Part shown: piece by piece, positions 1 to 12,300 of the stretch
Numbering within the stretch: the first letter of the stretch is position 1
Layout: the number at the start of each line of letters is the position of its first letter
DNA from: Aplectana chamaeleonis
Taxonomy: Eukaryota > Nematoda > Chromadorea > Rhabditida > Cosmocercidae
Direction of reading: 5' to 3'
Assembly: GCA_029168955.1 (NCBI GenBank)
Contig: JAPDOI010001831.1
Coordinates: forward strand, 1 to 64,000
Length of the DNA stretch: 64,000 bases
Program-made: the position numbers and the translations under genes
Notes under the pieces: model-generated
Told to the model about the DNA's origin: nothing
The model's input: the letters and a program-made list of their open reading frames with translations, nothing else
Database searches by the model: none

Positions 1-50
1 TAGGAATACATAGGGTTGGAACAATCACAATTTTTGACGAGGAAACGCAC

Positions 51-212
51 CTTCATATGATCATCGAAGCCGACTTGAAGGATTGGAGCCAGGGCAACCT
101 CTAGAGCTGTTAGAGTCTCGTCATACTTTTGCAATCGTGTAAGGACTTCCATAGGCAAAGTCTTCTTCGGAGCTGGTGATGAGGTTTCCTCCGTAGCTGT
201 GGCGTCCGTCAT
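51..212 (-). CDS. First coding exon of an unidentified gene (continues off the left edge)
   Basis: Read on the minus strand, an ATG at 212 opens a 54-codon exon that stays open to a GT donor at 50-49 (AAG followed by GTGCGT), in phase 0. Three bases before the ATG is a TATTCAG acceptor, the usual sign of a spliced leader in nematodes. The product starts with an acidic Ser/Thr/Ala-rich stretch of about 15 residues. An amphipathic segment follows from about residue 20, rich in Leu, Glu and Lys and probably helical. The rest of the gene lies outside the window. I do not recognise it firmly. The helical pattern before the donor is loosely like the start of C1D/Sas10-type RNA-processing proteins, but this is a weak guess. 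Confidence 0.55.
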
Positions 213-1095
213 ACTCTGAATATATTATCATGAACAAAGGAAAACTAACAAAATGCAGGGTTTCACAGTGGTTTTCCCTTCCACTCCAAGACAGGTAATA
301 TTGGGAGGCAGACAGAGGTATTCGTTATGCAGTAATGACATTTCTTTCAAATTGTGAGAATTTTCGACTCGATATAAATAACTCGCAAAAGAGAGAATGG
401 CATCTTCTTCTCCATAAACACAAATTTTGACACATTGGGCTTTACAATCAGCACGCTCACGAACGCCTAAACTATTGTCACAATATATGAAGGCCCAAAC
501 ATACGAGCAACAAAAAAAAACAAATACTGAGAACCTTGCACAAAATTTTTCAGTTTGGAAAGGAGCCAACAATTTTTTTTACCCAACGACAAGCCAGAGA
601 ACGCCACCGACATATTTTTCCCAGTTCGCGTCGCGACGTATCAGCGTCATATTTTTGCAGGTGTCGGATGGCGCGACGCCGCTACTTGGACGAGTTTGTG
701 TAATATCTCGCTGCGATCTTTGTTGTCTGGCGCATTGTTCGTAATCTTAAAAAGTTTTTCAATTTTCCTCGTGCGGTCTGTTTCATACAGTTCACATAAT
801 GATTTTCTCAAATTGTGTCTTTCTTCATAAAGTGCAGATAGGCTCAGTAAGTGTGAACACCCCGTCCTTTTCCGAAAACTTTTTCGTGGGTGCTGGTATC
901 CTCTTTTTGAAACTTGCCAGTTTTGAAAGGAGTTTGAAGTCCATTGAGTATGAAACGGAAAGATATCCTCCATCAGATGTTAAATAAAAATATGGCTTTA
1001 GCACTGTTCAAATCACCGTTCAATTTTTTGTATCAGTGCGGAAACACTGCGCAGTGAACAAGGTTTTTTGATCTCACTCGGACAAATATCGTTCG
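213..1095. other. Intergenic stretch, nothing firm
   Basis: Apart from the probable trans-splice acceptor beside the left-edge exon, this AT-rich stretch holds no recognisable gene. A minus-strand frame at 647-973 has protein-like composition near its end, but I see no clear splice sites, family motif or partner exon. Confidence 0.4.
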
Positions 1096-4000
1096 TCATG
1101 CCAACACGATTACAATACTCAAACCGCAGAAATCTTCCATCGTAGGCTGGCACAGCGGCGCAGGGTCTTGCCAGTAGATGGAAAGGTCTCCGGCGCTGTT
1201 TCAATTTTCACTGCGGAAGGCCGGCATTCTTACGAGCAAGCGGTGATCAAAAACGGTACATTTGAAGCATATGGAACGAGATTTTTAGTTTCCCTATGCA
1301 CAGTTGTCAGGCATTGGGTTTCTAATTGCTTTCAAAGAAAGTGAGCCGCAGATGGCCTACACGCACACTCTTGGACAAAACGATTAAATCCTTACTTCCC
1401 AGATTCTCGTAAAAGGGATACTGCAATAACTTCCCAACTGGAAATAACTAGTACCATACATATAGAAATATAGCTTTTTCGTAGTTTCCCATTTGATTAA
1501 TAACTTTGTCATCAGCATGACGAGTGCAGATTGGCTCGTAACATACAATGGTGATATGTCCACAGCTCTGACAATCTACACATGAAAGGGGTCCGTTTTG
1601 GATGGCATTAAGTATTCTCGTATTGGTTTAAACGGTCTCAAGGTTTAAGGATAGAGGCTGATGTCTCCGGGAGGAGAAAATGGGGCCAAAAACACCTCCG
1701 ACTTTTGAGAATGACTTGGAAACCCAGGGGTAAGCGAGATTCAATCGAAAGTGCTAATCTCCCACCTGGGAATATTTGGGCAATAATGCCCAACTGTGAT
1801 AAAAAGGAAAAAGAGAAACGCATCGCATCAACGCCTGAATATCGCACAAACTAGAGTTGGTTCTGCTTCTGCTGTCTCCTAAAGTGTTCATGTCGATGTT
1901 ATGTTATGTTAACTAAGATTTTAGTAAGTTGTGTGGTACAAAACGTTTTTTAGCAGCCGGGATTCTGTGTTATCGCAACCTTATCTGCCGCGGGAGCGCG
2001 TTAAGACATCATCGAGCGCCATGTCACACCTAAGTGCAGACAGGACTGAGACCCAGCCACGGGGGTGGTATGCCTTGTCCAAACTGATATGGTTTATCAT
2101 CTACATTGTATTCTTAGGTATATTTAGAGCGCATTATGCGTTTTTCCTTGCTTGTATCCTTCACAAAAAGCTGTGTTCTTTCGACTTCGCTTTGCTGGCC
2201 CATCGTTTCTTTTTTTCTAGGGGTCCATCTCGTCAGCAACTGGGATTGTTGGGGCCAATGATAAACGACAGGTGTGGATGTTGAGATGAAAAATTGATAT
2301 TGCTTAGCAGTAACGGTAGGCACGATACCGGACTAATTCCCAAACGATTCTCACCTTACCAAAAATGTGAATACGCGCAGCAGTGGCAAACACGAGCCTG
2401 CTGAAAATCTCTCACAGCCATGGTTTTCTATTGCAGACCAAACTTTTTTTATCAAACAAAGGTTCATGATATGGTGTTGCGCGCAGCTGCACCCGGAACC
2501 ACGAAACTTGTAAGCAAATGTAGGAGAGGGAGAACATTCCGATCAAGCATATGTCCAGTATTCCTTTATTGTGGTGAGAACTCGACATTCGGAAAGCTAA
2601 TGTTCTTAGATACAGTCGTGCAACATACAGGCTGAAGACGTTGTATTCTTCTGAAATCTTAGCGACCCCTTCCGGCCATCAAACCTTTTCCCCAAAAACT
2701 CAAACATCTTGCGACAGCCCTCCTTAGCAACGGTACCTCTGTGTTATTCAATAAAAAGTAGTTTCTGAGAGTTCCAATGCGACGTGTACAAAACTTATGC
2801 ATTATGGTCCGAAATTTTTATGATTCCCCCTCCTCAATCTTTCATTTTTGGACAAAATTGTTATGATCCCCTCTCCACCTCTCGTTACAGAGACCCCAAC
2901 CCGCTTGACTCCCAAGTCGCGTATATCAATTTCTTTTGCTGATCTTGAAACATGAGCTTTACCTAGTGCCGACGCCGAGAAACCTCGTTCAGTGGTTGGG
3001 CTCTGCTGTCTAATGACCTGAGCCAACGCTATGATCCTTCCTTTGGTGACCAAAAGTATGCAAAACATTTTGAGATATCTTTCACCAAATTTTTCTACAT
3101 TTGAAATCGCGAATGTTCAAGATTCACCCTAACACATTCTACTTTCCTGAGCCAGACATTTTTTGCGACCTCCCATCTCCTGCTTACAATTTCGCAACGC
3201 CGCTTGACCCTGGAACGAACTGCACTGTAGTAAAATCGTAGTAAACGTAGCTATGTGACGTGACTTCTTCTCTGTCATGATGCAAGTTCTTTTTCAGTCA
3301 CGAAAGAGTTGAAAAGTAGTGACGATAAAGGTAGCGGAAAAAATCACTGCAGCATTGACATGTTGAAAACAACTGCGTTTACATGAAAGAAGGTATCAGC
3401 CATATGTGTTTATTAAGGTGCACTCTAGATATAGCACATAGATATTGTGAGAAACAGAGCACAATTGAAGAATAGCTTAATCGACATCACAACTTGAGGT
3501 AAAACAGTCATACACAAAAAGAAAATCTCTATTTTATTGAGAGCGCAAACGGTGAGCTGCGTCAAACACTTGGCCTTGCTGGTGATGTAGGCGAGCAAGT
3601 TGATGCAGGCAACGGGGCGAGTATCCGTATTCGTTATCATTCCAGGAGATCAGCTTTAACTCATTATTATTGGGGAGATCATCTGAAAGACCTCCGTCAA
3701 CTTTCGGGCTATATTGCAACAAACCGATCTTACATACAGAAACATAATTCATCTAGTTCCCCACTAATGATCCTATGATGCGTGCTCAAACATCACAATT
3801 AGGGGCACTCCAGCCAGTATGGATTATTGTGCTATTATCGGCGGGGCTTACGCGGAAAGAGAATCCGCAAACTTCAAACACGTTCTGGGGCGTACTTCGA
3901 AGCAGTCTTTCATGTCGTATGTGAATTTCTGGCAGAGGAAAATTCTCTCGCTCGGCAGCCATTACATCGAAACACGTCGGTAGGATTAGCTTTCGCCTCT

Positions 4001-4760
4001 CCTTCGAATACAAGCTCTGCTTTCTTTCAATTTCTGCACCTCACTTTTAATGTATCCGTGCTTACTTGAATAAATGGTCGTATAGCTCCTCTTCACTTCC
4101 AGACCGCAAAGGAAGCATTCGGCCATCTCTCTAAATAAGCAACATACTGGTCATTGAATAGTGTACCGAAGGAGTGAAGTTGCGATCGAATTCTCGTCTG
4201 AGCCTTAGACACTATATAAAGACCTCGACTGATGTGAAAATTGCATTGATGTTGAAACAGTGGATTCAAGAAATGGAACGGGGATTCAGATTAGAAATAA
4301 TAAGAGAAACTTTTTTAAGTGAAGGGATACAAAGCAAGGAAAACACTGTAATAAAAAACGCTCTAAATACCTAAGAATACAAATGTAGATGATAAATACT
4401 CCCTCAGTTTCAAAAAACAAAACCACTCCCCGTGGCTGGATTCTCAGTCTGGGGCAAAAATACCACTTAGGTGTGACGCTGGCGCTCGATGATATCATAA
4501 CGCGCTCCACGGCGAATGTGGTTACGGTAACACAGAATCCCGGCTGCTAAAAAACGTTTTGTTTGTGTGGTGAACAATAGTAATAAGTGCTGTCATTCTT
4601 GTGTTTGAATAGTGCAAACCACATTCGGTAGTGATCCAGCGCAAAGAGTAAAGGACGGGGTGGAAACGGCAAGATGGTCCCGCAACGAAGACCCTGCGCT
4701 GCATTGTCAGCATACGGTGGAAGACTTCTGTGGTTTGAGGATGGTAATCGTGTCATGAAG
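1096..4760. mobile_element. Large inverted-repeat element carrying a GAPDH exon
   Basis: Two blocks on the left recur in reverse order and orientation on the right. The outer block (about 1096-1210) matches 4640-4760; both hold the stretch AACCACAGAAGTCTTCCA or a near copy. The inner block (1938-2142) matches 4368-4560; both hold TTTTTTAGCAGCCGGGATTC. The left arm has an extra 0.7 kb between its two blocks, probably a later insertion. I see no transposase gene. The interior (2143-4367) holds the broken GAPDH exon and otherwise unrecognised DNA. The layout suggests a non-autonomous DNA transposon that captured a host gene fragment, but no target duplication was identified. An inverted segmental duplication is the alternative. 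Confidence 0.55.
3534..3682 (-). pseudogene. Broken last exon of glyceraldehyde-3-phosphate dehydrogenase
   Basis: On the minus strand a TCTTTCAG acceptor ends at 3683. The exon then encodes a C-terminal GAPDH segment with the hallmark KLISWNDNEYGYS, where the family usually has a Tyr for the first Asn after Trp. Just after GYS the frame shifts: the final helix (residues like NLLAYITSKAK) continues in the next frame and has no proper stop. An AATAAA polyadenylation signal lies at the end, within about 3532-3537 on the minus strand. The retained acceptor and poly(A) signal show that this came from genomic DNA and not from a spliced mRNA. No upstream GAPDH exons were found on this strand. It lies between the arms of the surrounding inverted-repeat element. 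Functional GAPDH is very unlikely. Confidence 0.65.
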
Positions 4761-5295
4761 CCGGGACAAAATTACCAAATCATAGGCGGTATCTGGAACC
4801 TCCGTAATGTGATTATATTCGAATTTTTCCGTCTTCGCGCTCCCCTGTTTCACTAAGTTTTTAACGGGCAGCCCCCACTGAATTTTGATGTTTTGTCTTC
4901 TAAATTTCCGCGATCCCCAAACAATCTTCATGTCTGGGTTAAAAATTCTACAACCTGCCTAACCGTTTGCGTCGCGCCAGCGCCGCTTGACCGGGTTTCA
5001 GCTCGGTTGTGTGAATTATCAGTTGTGGTGAGGGGGTCGTGAAAAACCCAGCCCATAATCGGAATTTTGGGTGGGTATCGTAAGAATTCCAGGTTTGGAA
5101 TGAAAAATCGATGAGATCGTGAAATGAAATTTTCTGAGTACTTTATTCACTAACTAGGGGGGGTCGTAGCATGAAGTTACCTGGATAATTTTAGTCGCTC
5201 GCGTCGCTTGTCGCCAATCCTGCGATGTCTGAAGACGACACCCACGTCTCCTCGGTCTGTGGAGCGGAGGCGCAAAATTCGCAGCGTAAGCCCCT
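4761..5295. other. Spacer with no recognised gene
   Basis: Non-coding spacer between the inverted-repeat element and the LINE insertion. Short frames here have no recognisable motif. Nothing else is seen. Confidence 0.4.
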
Positions 5296-5306
5296 ATCTT
5301 GTCGGT

Positions 5307-6150
5307 GGTAGGGAGACGAGTAGGCTGATCATCGTTTAAGATGACCAGGTCGCACTCTTCTGCCCATTCTTCGACGTCATTTCCTCTAGCATCAGAACCA
5401 AGGGACGAGCAGAAGGTGTGGGCGTTAAAGTCGCCCGCGAAAACAACTGATGATGAGAGGGAACACCAGAGTTGTTTGGAGAAGAGGAATGGGTGATTGT
5501 AGGAGGAAGGGCACATGAGGTGGTAGGGAATATAGATGTTAAACAGAGGACGGGGATTTTTAATGAGATGTATTGAAAGGTACTTGAGAGTACCATCCGT
5601 GGGGGTGTTAGGTATGAGGTGGGAGGGGAGAGAAGATAAAACAAAGGTTGAAACTCCTCCGCCAAGAGCTGACCTTGGATCATGGAAGGCAGTGTAGCCT
5701 GGAATATTGGGTTGAGGACGGTTAGGTATCGGAGAGAGCTTGGTTTCTTGAACCATGATCCAGCCTGGATGGTAAGTACGTGCGAAGAGAGAGAGCTCAT
5801 AAAGTTTGGCACGAAGACCGTTGGGATTGATTTGTACAATGGAAAGAGGGCGATTTGAGGAAGAGGAATCAGAGTTGGTAGGTGAGGAGCATAAAACACA
5901 GCGAAAAGCAGAGTTGTGATGTCTCACTGAACGGAGATCCGAACAGGAGAGATGCACCCACCTTTGGCATCCGAAGCACTGGACGCTTGTTTTCTCTCCA
6001 TGTGACATCCTTGCCGCACATGGCGCATGGGTACTCTCCTGGAGCAGGTCCTGAGGATTCCTTTCCACGCCGGCGCCCTTAGCAGGAGAATCCGAAGGAG
6101 AGACGCGGCCGGCCAGCACCTCTCCCATGACAAAAACCCTCTTCGTGGAG
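5307..6150 (-). pseudogene. LINE polyprotein N-terminal part: zinc finger and AP endonuclease
   Basis: This is the inverted 5' portion of the LINE. Read on the minus strand it has the signature leading to a 2A-like element (LLRILLLRA, then a small indel that shifts GVERNP into another frame). A degraded C4HC3 zinc finger (VQCFGCQRWVHLSC) follows, then the apurinic endonuclease domain with QINPNGLR, QETKLSP and FAGDFNAH. The main frame is open to about 5300 but ends before the last endonuclease motif (SDH), which was lost at the insertion breakpoint. It matches the nearly intact copy at 25804-29256. Two-base indels near the 2A-like site break the frame. It is non-functional. Confidence 0.75.
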
Positions 6151-7562
6151 GGTTCAACTCTAACAAAGCAATGAGAACTGTAGCTGTTGCGTTGGATCTC
6201 ACCAAGGCATTTGATACGGTTAACCTTGGACTCCTGTCAAGCAACATACTGGAGTCGTCAATACCATCTTGGAAGAAGCGATGTATATCGGCCTTTATTA
6301 AAGGTCGGCGGGCAAGAGTCATGTTTCAGAACTATGTCTCCAACAGTATTCCTATGGCAGTCCCTTAGGGCGGGGTTCTAACGCCAGCCCTTTTCAGTCT
6401 GTACCTCGAAGATATGCTTGAACCTCCACAGGACATCAAGGTCGTCGCGTATGCTGATGACATAGCAGTCATGTGTCGAGATCGGGACTTACCAAGGACT
6501 GGCCGCTAATAAGATCAACGAGTACCTGATCACACGGAAGAGCCTCTTCGACCGCAAAATGCTAAGGATCTCTGCAGCCAAGTCGTCAGTGTCCGTTCTC
6601 TCGACGGACCCATCCGAACACAGCGCTCATCCGGATGTCGTGCGGGATGGAGACCGTTTGCCTACTGCTCGCTTTCCAAAGCTGTTCGGTCTTGTGCTCG
6701 ATCCGTCACTCAAGTTTCATAAGAATACCGAGCAGAAGCAGGCAGTCGGTAAAGCTAAGCTCAACGTTCTCAGGGCTCTGGGCGGCGCTTCGTGGGGTAG
6801 CAGCAAGGAGACTATACTCACAACGTATAAGGCAATTCTTCAGCCCGCCCTGGAGTACGCCGCACCGATATGGCATCATCTCGTCTCAAAATTCTCCTGG
6901 ACAAAGATGCAACGAGTACAAAATGCCGCTCTCCGCGTCGCCACGGGATGTGCAAGGAGTTCCCCAATTGAGCACCTGCATGCTGAGACCCGTCTATTAC
7001 CAGTGAAGGAGCATTGTCAGTCAGCTCTAGGCCCAGCGATTCCGCATTAACATTATAAAGCAACCAAACCACCCGTCGCGGAGAGTGCTAAACCCCGTTA
7101 GAGAGAGAGCCAAATTATTGCCATTTGCCGATGCTCCATGCAAGGTTAACTTGCAAAGATGGCACGACTCACAGCAAGAACGACTCCGTCTTTTGCGCGA
7201 GGAGCACACCAAGTTCGTACGGTGTCATCTTGTGAAGGCGGCCATAAATTCTCTACTAGAAGTATCGCCACCAGTCTGCACAACCTAATCTCAACTCGGA
7301 AGAAGGGCTAGATGCACACTCGCATCATTGCGCTGTGGTCACTCTACAGTGCTAATGTCTTCTGTCAGCAAGATTGACAGCAGCAAATGTGATGTGTGCC
7401 CGGGCTGCGGTATAATCGGCCATGATACCGCACATTTATTCTTTTGTCCGGAGAGACCTACCATGCTGACCGCAATTGATCTATGGACGAATCCACTTTT
7501 GGTCGCCCAGTTCCTCCGCCTATGACAAAACCCTCTATGTGGCTGCAAAGAAGAAGAAGAAG
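6151..7562 (+). pseudogene. LINE polyprotein C-terminal part: reverse transcriptase end and CCHC-like tail
   Basis: The frame begins just before RT motif A (VALDLTKAFDTVNLG, near 6186-6230) and continues through the YADD catalytic box (about 6450-6461). It then runs through the thumb-like segment (DPSLKFHKN, ILQPALEYAAP) to a cysteine/histidine tail (CPGCG, HDTAHLFFCP). Stops and frame changes near 6367, 6490-6560 and 7050-7290 break it into several frames. The 3' end is a simple GAA-rich tail at about 7545-7562. Its sequence is closer to the dispersed LINE copy at 35-60 kb than to the 25.8-29.3 kb copy. Confidence 0.75.
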
Positions 7563-7573
7563 ATCGTGTCGGT

Positions 7574-8054
7574 TATATCTACTTCCGCTGTTGAGCGGCG
7601 CGGTATTACACAATATTGATCACGCGGCGCGGTACGATCGATACCATAGAAATTCACTCTGCCGCGCCACTCGGCGGTGGAACTATAAACGACGCTTAAC
7701 AATCTTTTCGTATTTTTGCCGCACGGTAAAAGCCGCTCCTCGAATTACAATGAAAAATTTTGTTATCGTGTCTCCATTGTACATGAGAATATGGGGAGAA
7801 TGTCCAGGTTGCTATTGGATCGCCTAAATCCCCATTCTTAGCTGGTCGCCTCGACCAACAATACTTCCGCGATCCTAAATCGCTAGACGAAGCGATTTGC
7901 AATCGCTCCGTCCAGCGACTTCAAACCGTTGAGCGACTTGAAATTGCTCGTGGGACGCGATTCCGCGTGAAATATGACGGAGATTTGCGTACAAGGCCGC
8001 GATATTGAGCGTGGAGTCTGCAGTTTGGCGCCGAATACCCTATGTCTCCACGAA
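7574..8054. other. Repeat-derived spacer with no gene
   Basis: GC-biased DNA with several imperfect GCGACTTGAAAT or AGCGATTT phrases, probably an older relative of the adjoining GCGAC-rich repeat. No coding signal is seen. Confidence 0.4.
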
Positions 8055-8290
8055 AGATTACGACCTAGTCGCTTCGACTAGAAGAATCGCTTCTATAATG
8101 GAAGCGACGCGACTAGTCGAAGCGACCTAACAAAATCGAGCAGGTCGCCTCCACCAGCTATGAAATATCCCTATCGCTCGCCGATCCCGACTAAAACTGA
8201 AAACTGTTCCAACCCGTCGCGACTCAGTGCAAGATCTGTTGACGCGACGGGTTTTGTAACTGTTGGCAGTGCCGCGCGACCAGTCTGAAA
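8055..8290. repeat. Dispersed repeat with GACTAGTCGAAGCGACC palindromes, copy 1
   Basis: Shares a 230-bp order of phrases with 15800-16030: TAGTCGCTTCGACTAG, then GGAAGCGACGCGA, AGTCGAAGCGACCTAACA, CAACTATGAA-like spacers, and CGTCGCGACTCAGTG. The unit is built of short inverted phrases and could fold back. It has no coding capacity. It is probably a MITE family, though no target duplication was resolved. Confidence 0.65.
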
Positions 8291-8592
8291 TCGCTCCGTG
8301 CCGCGACTTGAAATCGTTTCGTCCAGCGATTTCAAAACGCTCGGGCGAACGTAAATTCTCATGAAATAGACGGAAAATTGCGGACCAACTATGGGAATGA
8401 CCTTCCAGATAAAAGAGTTTTGCACAGTTTTCAAACAAAAAAATGGTTCTTAAAGAGGTTGGGGTGGAATTTGCTTGAACAATAACATAAAACTAATGCT
8501 GAAGTTCCTAGTTGCTCGAAACCGGCTTGAAATGTAATTTTTCGGTGTCCTCATTACATTTTCTCATCTCTTTCATCGTAAATGTATGATAA

Positions 8593-9214
8593 TCTATCAA
8601 AAAGGGGTCTTCCAAGCGAAAGAGGTTTGGTTGGCGTCAGAAACGTCCCAACAAAAAGAGAACAATAGGTAAGTAGATTGAGGAGAGTCTACAAAAGTGA
8701 ACAATATTCTCTGAGAGTAATTTTTCTGGTGAACACTTCTTAACAGCGGAAACAAACCGTTGTGGCATTTTACGATGATGAGTATAGCATCTTTCGGAAA
8801 AAGCACTTCTATTCGTTTAGGGGCGAGATTTACGGGATTACTCTTGCTTAATGCTGTATTTCTATTTTATTGTTTTGCTTCTCCTTACAGCAAGACCTAA
8901 CCGTCTGTCTAAGTCTTTAAGTGAAGGACGTCATCTTCTATTCTGATGGTAAGAGTTAGGTTTACATGCACATACGTTTAAACGGTTCTGCGTAATCAAG
9001 ACTATTATTGGAACCACAGAAAGCTTTCTGTGTAGAACACCGCAACGGTTTGTTTTCGCTGTTAAGAAGTGTTCACCAAGAAAATTACTCTTCAGAGAAT
9101 ATTGTCTACTCTTTGTAGACTCTCTCAATCTACTTACCTATTGTTCTCTTTGTTGGGACGTTTCTGGACGCCAACCAAAACCTCTTTTCGCTTGGAAGAC
9201 CCCTTCTTGATAGA
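8593..9214. mobile_element. Foldback element with arms of about 180 bp
   Basis: The first 180 bp (from TCTATCAAAAAGGGGTCTTC) return in reverse complement at the end (GAAGACCCCTTCTTGATAGA). The arms share stretches such as GAACAATAGGTAAGTAGATT and AACAAACCGTTG with few differences. A single-copy loop of about 240 bp lies between. There is no open frame of interest. It is a typical non-autonomous foldback/MITE. Confidence 0.75.
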
Positions 9215-9368
9215 ATTGTTCACTTCTTTTTATTGATATTACGAAGTAATATCTTATGAAAAAATCTTCAATATTTTTCAAACAGCATTGATTGCTATAA
9301 ATAATCAGTAAGCCAACAAACTCTGCTGCGCACGCTACGAATTAAGCTGCTACTCACTTTCCACGACG

Positions 9369-12300
9369 TCCTGATGACGTCATCAGGATGCCCTATGCAC
9401 TTTACATGACACCCTGATGACGTCATCAGATGCCCTATGTACTTTACATGACACCCTGATGACGTCATCAGATGCCCTATGTACTCTCTTACATGACACC
9501 CTGATGACGTCATCGCAGATGCCCTATGTACTTTATTGATGACACCCTGATGACGTCAATCAGATGCCCTATGTACTTTACGATGACACCCTGATGACGT
9601 CATCAGATGCCCTATGTACTCTCAACATGACACCCTGATGACGTCATCAGATGCCCTATCTACTAACATGACACCCTGATGACGTCATTTCAGATGCCCT
9701 ATGTACTTTACATGACACCCTGACACGCCATCAGATGCCCTATGTACTTTAGATGACACCCTGATGACGTCATCAGATGCCCTATGTACTTCTTACATGA
9801 CATCCCTGATGACGTCATCAGATGCCCTATGTACTTTACATGACACCCTGATGACGCTCATCGTAGATGCCCTATGCGTACTTTACATGACACCCTGATG
9901 ACGTGATCAGATGCCCTATGTACTTTATACGACATCCTGATGACGTCATCAGATGCCCTATGTACTTTACATGAGATCCTGATGACGTCATCTAATGCCC
10001 TATGTACTTTATGACACCCTGATGACGTCATCAGATGCCCTATGTACTTTACAGATGACACCCTGATGACGTCAATCAGATGCCCTATATACTTTACATG
10101 ACACCCTGATGACGTCATCAGATGCCCTATGTACTTTGTTTACATGACACCCTGATGACGTCATCAGATGCTCTATGTACTTTCCATGAGCCCCTGATGA
10201 CGTCATCAGATGCCCTATGTACTTTACATGACACCCTGATGACGTCATCAGATGCCCTATGTACTTTACATGACATTTCGATGACGCCATCAGATGCCCT
10301 ATGTACTTTACATGACACCCTGATGACGTCATCAGATGCCCTATGTACTTTACATGACCCTGATGACGTCATCAGGTGCCCTATGTACTTTACATGACAC
10401 CCTGATGACGTCATCAGATGCCCTATGTAATTTAGGCATGACATTCTGATGACGTCATCAGATGCCCTATGTACTTTACATGACACCCTGATGACGTCAT
10501 CAGATGCCCTATGTTTTTTACATGACACCCTGATGACGTCATCAGATGCCCTATGTACTTTACATGACACCCTGATGACGTCATCAGATGCCCTATGTAC
10601 TTTACATGACACCCTGATGACGTCATCAGATGCCCTATGTACTTTACATGACACCCTGATGACGTCATCAGATGCCCTGTGTACTTTACATGACACCCTG
10701 ATGACGTCATCAGATGCCCTATGTACTTTACATGACACCCTGATGACGTCATCAGATGCCCTATGTACTTTACATGACACCCTGATGACGTCATCAGATG
10801 CCCTATGTACTTTACATGACATCCTGATGACGTCATCAGATGCCCTATGTACTTTACATGACACCCTGATGACGTCATCAGATGCCCTATGTACGTTACA
10901 TGACACCCTGATGACGTCATCAGATGCCCTATGTACTTTACATGACACCCTAATGACGTCATCAGATGCCCTATGTACTTTACATGACACCCTGATGACG
11001 TCATCAGATGCCCTATGTACTTTACATGACACCCTGATGACGTCATCAGATGCCCTATGTACTTTACATGACATCCTGATGACGTCATCAGATGCCCTAT
11101 GTACTTTACATGACACCCTGATGACGTCATCAGATGCCCTATGTACTTTACATGACACCCTGATGACGTCATCAGGTGCCCTATGTACTTTACATGACAT
11201 CCTGATGACGTCATCAGATGCCCTATGTACTTTACATGACACCCTAATGACGTCATCAGACGCCCTATGTACTTTACATGACACCCTGATGACGTCATCA
11301 GATGCCCTATGTACTTTACATGACACCCTGATGACGTCATCAGATGCCCTATGTAATTTACATGACATCCTGATGACGTCATCAGATGCCCTATGTACTT
11401 TACATGGCATCCTGATGACGTCATCAGATGCCCTATGTACTTTACATGACACCCTGATGACGTCATCAGATGCCCTATGTACTTTACATGACACCCTGAT
11501 GACGTCATCAGATGCCCTATGTACTTTACATGACACCCTGATGACGTCATCAGGAGCCCCATGTACCTTACATGACACCCTGATGACGTCATCAGATGCC
11601 CTATGTACTTTACATGACACCCTGATGACGTCATCAGATGCCCTATGTACTTTACATGACACCCTGATGACGTCATCAGATGCCCTATGTACTTTACATG
11701 ACACCCTGATGACGTCATCAGATGCCCTATGTACTTTACATGACACCCTGATGACGTCATCAGATGCCCTATGTACTTTACATGACACCCTGATGACGTC
11801 ATCAGATGCCCTATGTACTTTACATGACACCCTGATGACGTCATCAGATGCCCTATCTACTTTACATGACACCCTGATGACGTCATCAGATGCCCTATGT
11901 ACTTTACATGACACCCTGATGACGTCATCAGATGCCCTATGTACTTTAGATGACACCCTGATGACGTCATCAGATGCCCTATGTACTTTACATGACATCC
12001 TGATGACGTCATCAGATGCCCTATGTACTTTACATGACACCCTGATGACGTCATCAGATGCCCTATGTACTTTACATGACACCCTGATGACGTCATCAGA
12101 TGCCCTATGTACTTTACATGACATCCTGATGACGTCATCAGATGCCCTATGTACTTTACATGACACCCTGATGACGTCATCAGATGCCCTATGTACTTTA
12201 CATGACACCCTGATGACGTCATCAGATGCCCTATGTACTTTACATGACACCCTGATGACGTCATCAGATGCCCTATGTACTTTACATGACACCCTGATGA

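Larger units (their letters stand above)
5307..7562 (+). mobile_element. Jockey/CR1-like LINE copy with inverted 5' half (twin priming)
   Basis: The right two thirds (6151-7562, plus strand) encode the second half of the reverse transcriptase and the C-terminal region, ending in a (GAA)n tail after TGTGGCTGCAAAG. The left third (5307-6150) encodes the start of the same polyprotein, zinc finger plus AP endonuclease, on the minus strand, with its 5' end at the junction. The whole is bounded by ATCTTGTCGGT (5296-5306) and ATCGTGTCGGT (7563-7573), an 11-bp duplication with one mismatch. A single target duplication around both inverted pieces is what twin-primed reverse transcription leaves. The junction near 6148-6152 lies in a GGAGGGTT stretch present in both parts. 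The middle of the element (endonuclease end to RT motif A) was lost. Confidence 0.85.

Noticed and set aside
647..973. Minus-strand frame of 108 codons with protein-like end
   Set aside because: No recognisable family, no convincing splice sites and no partner exons.
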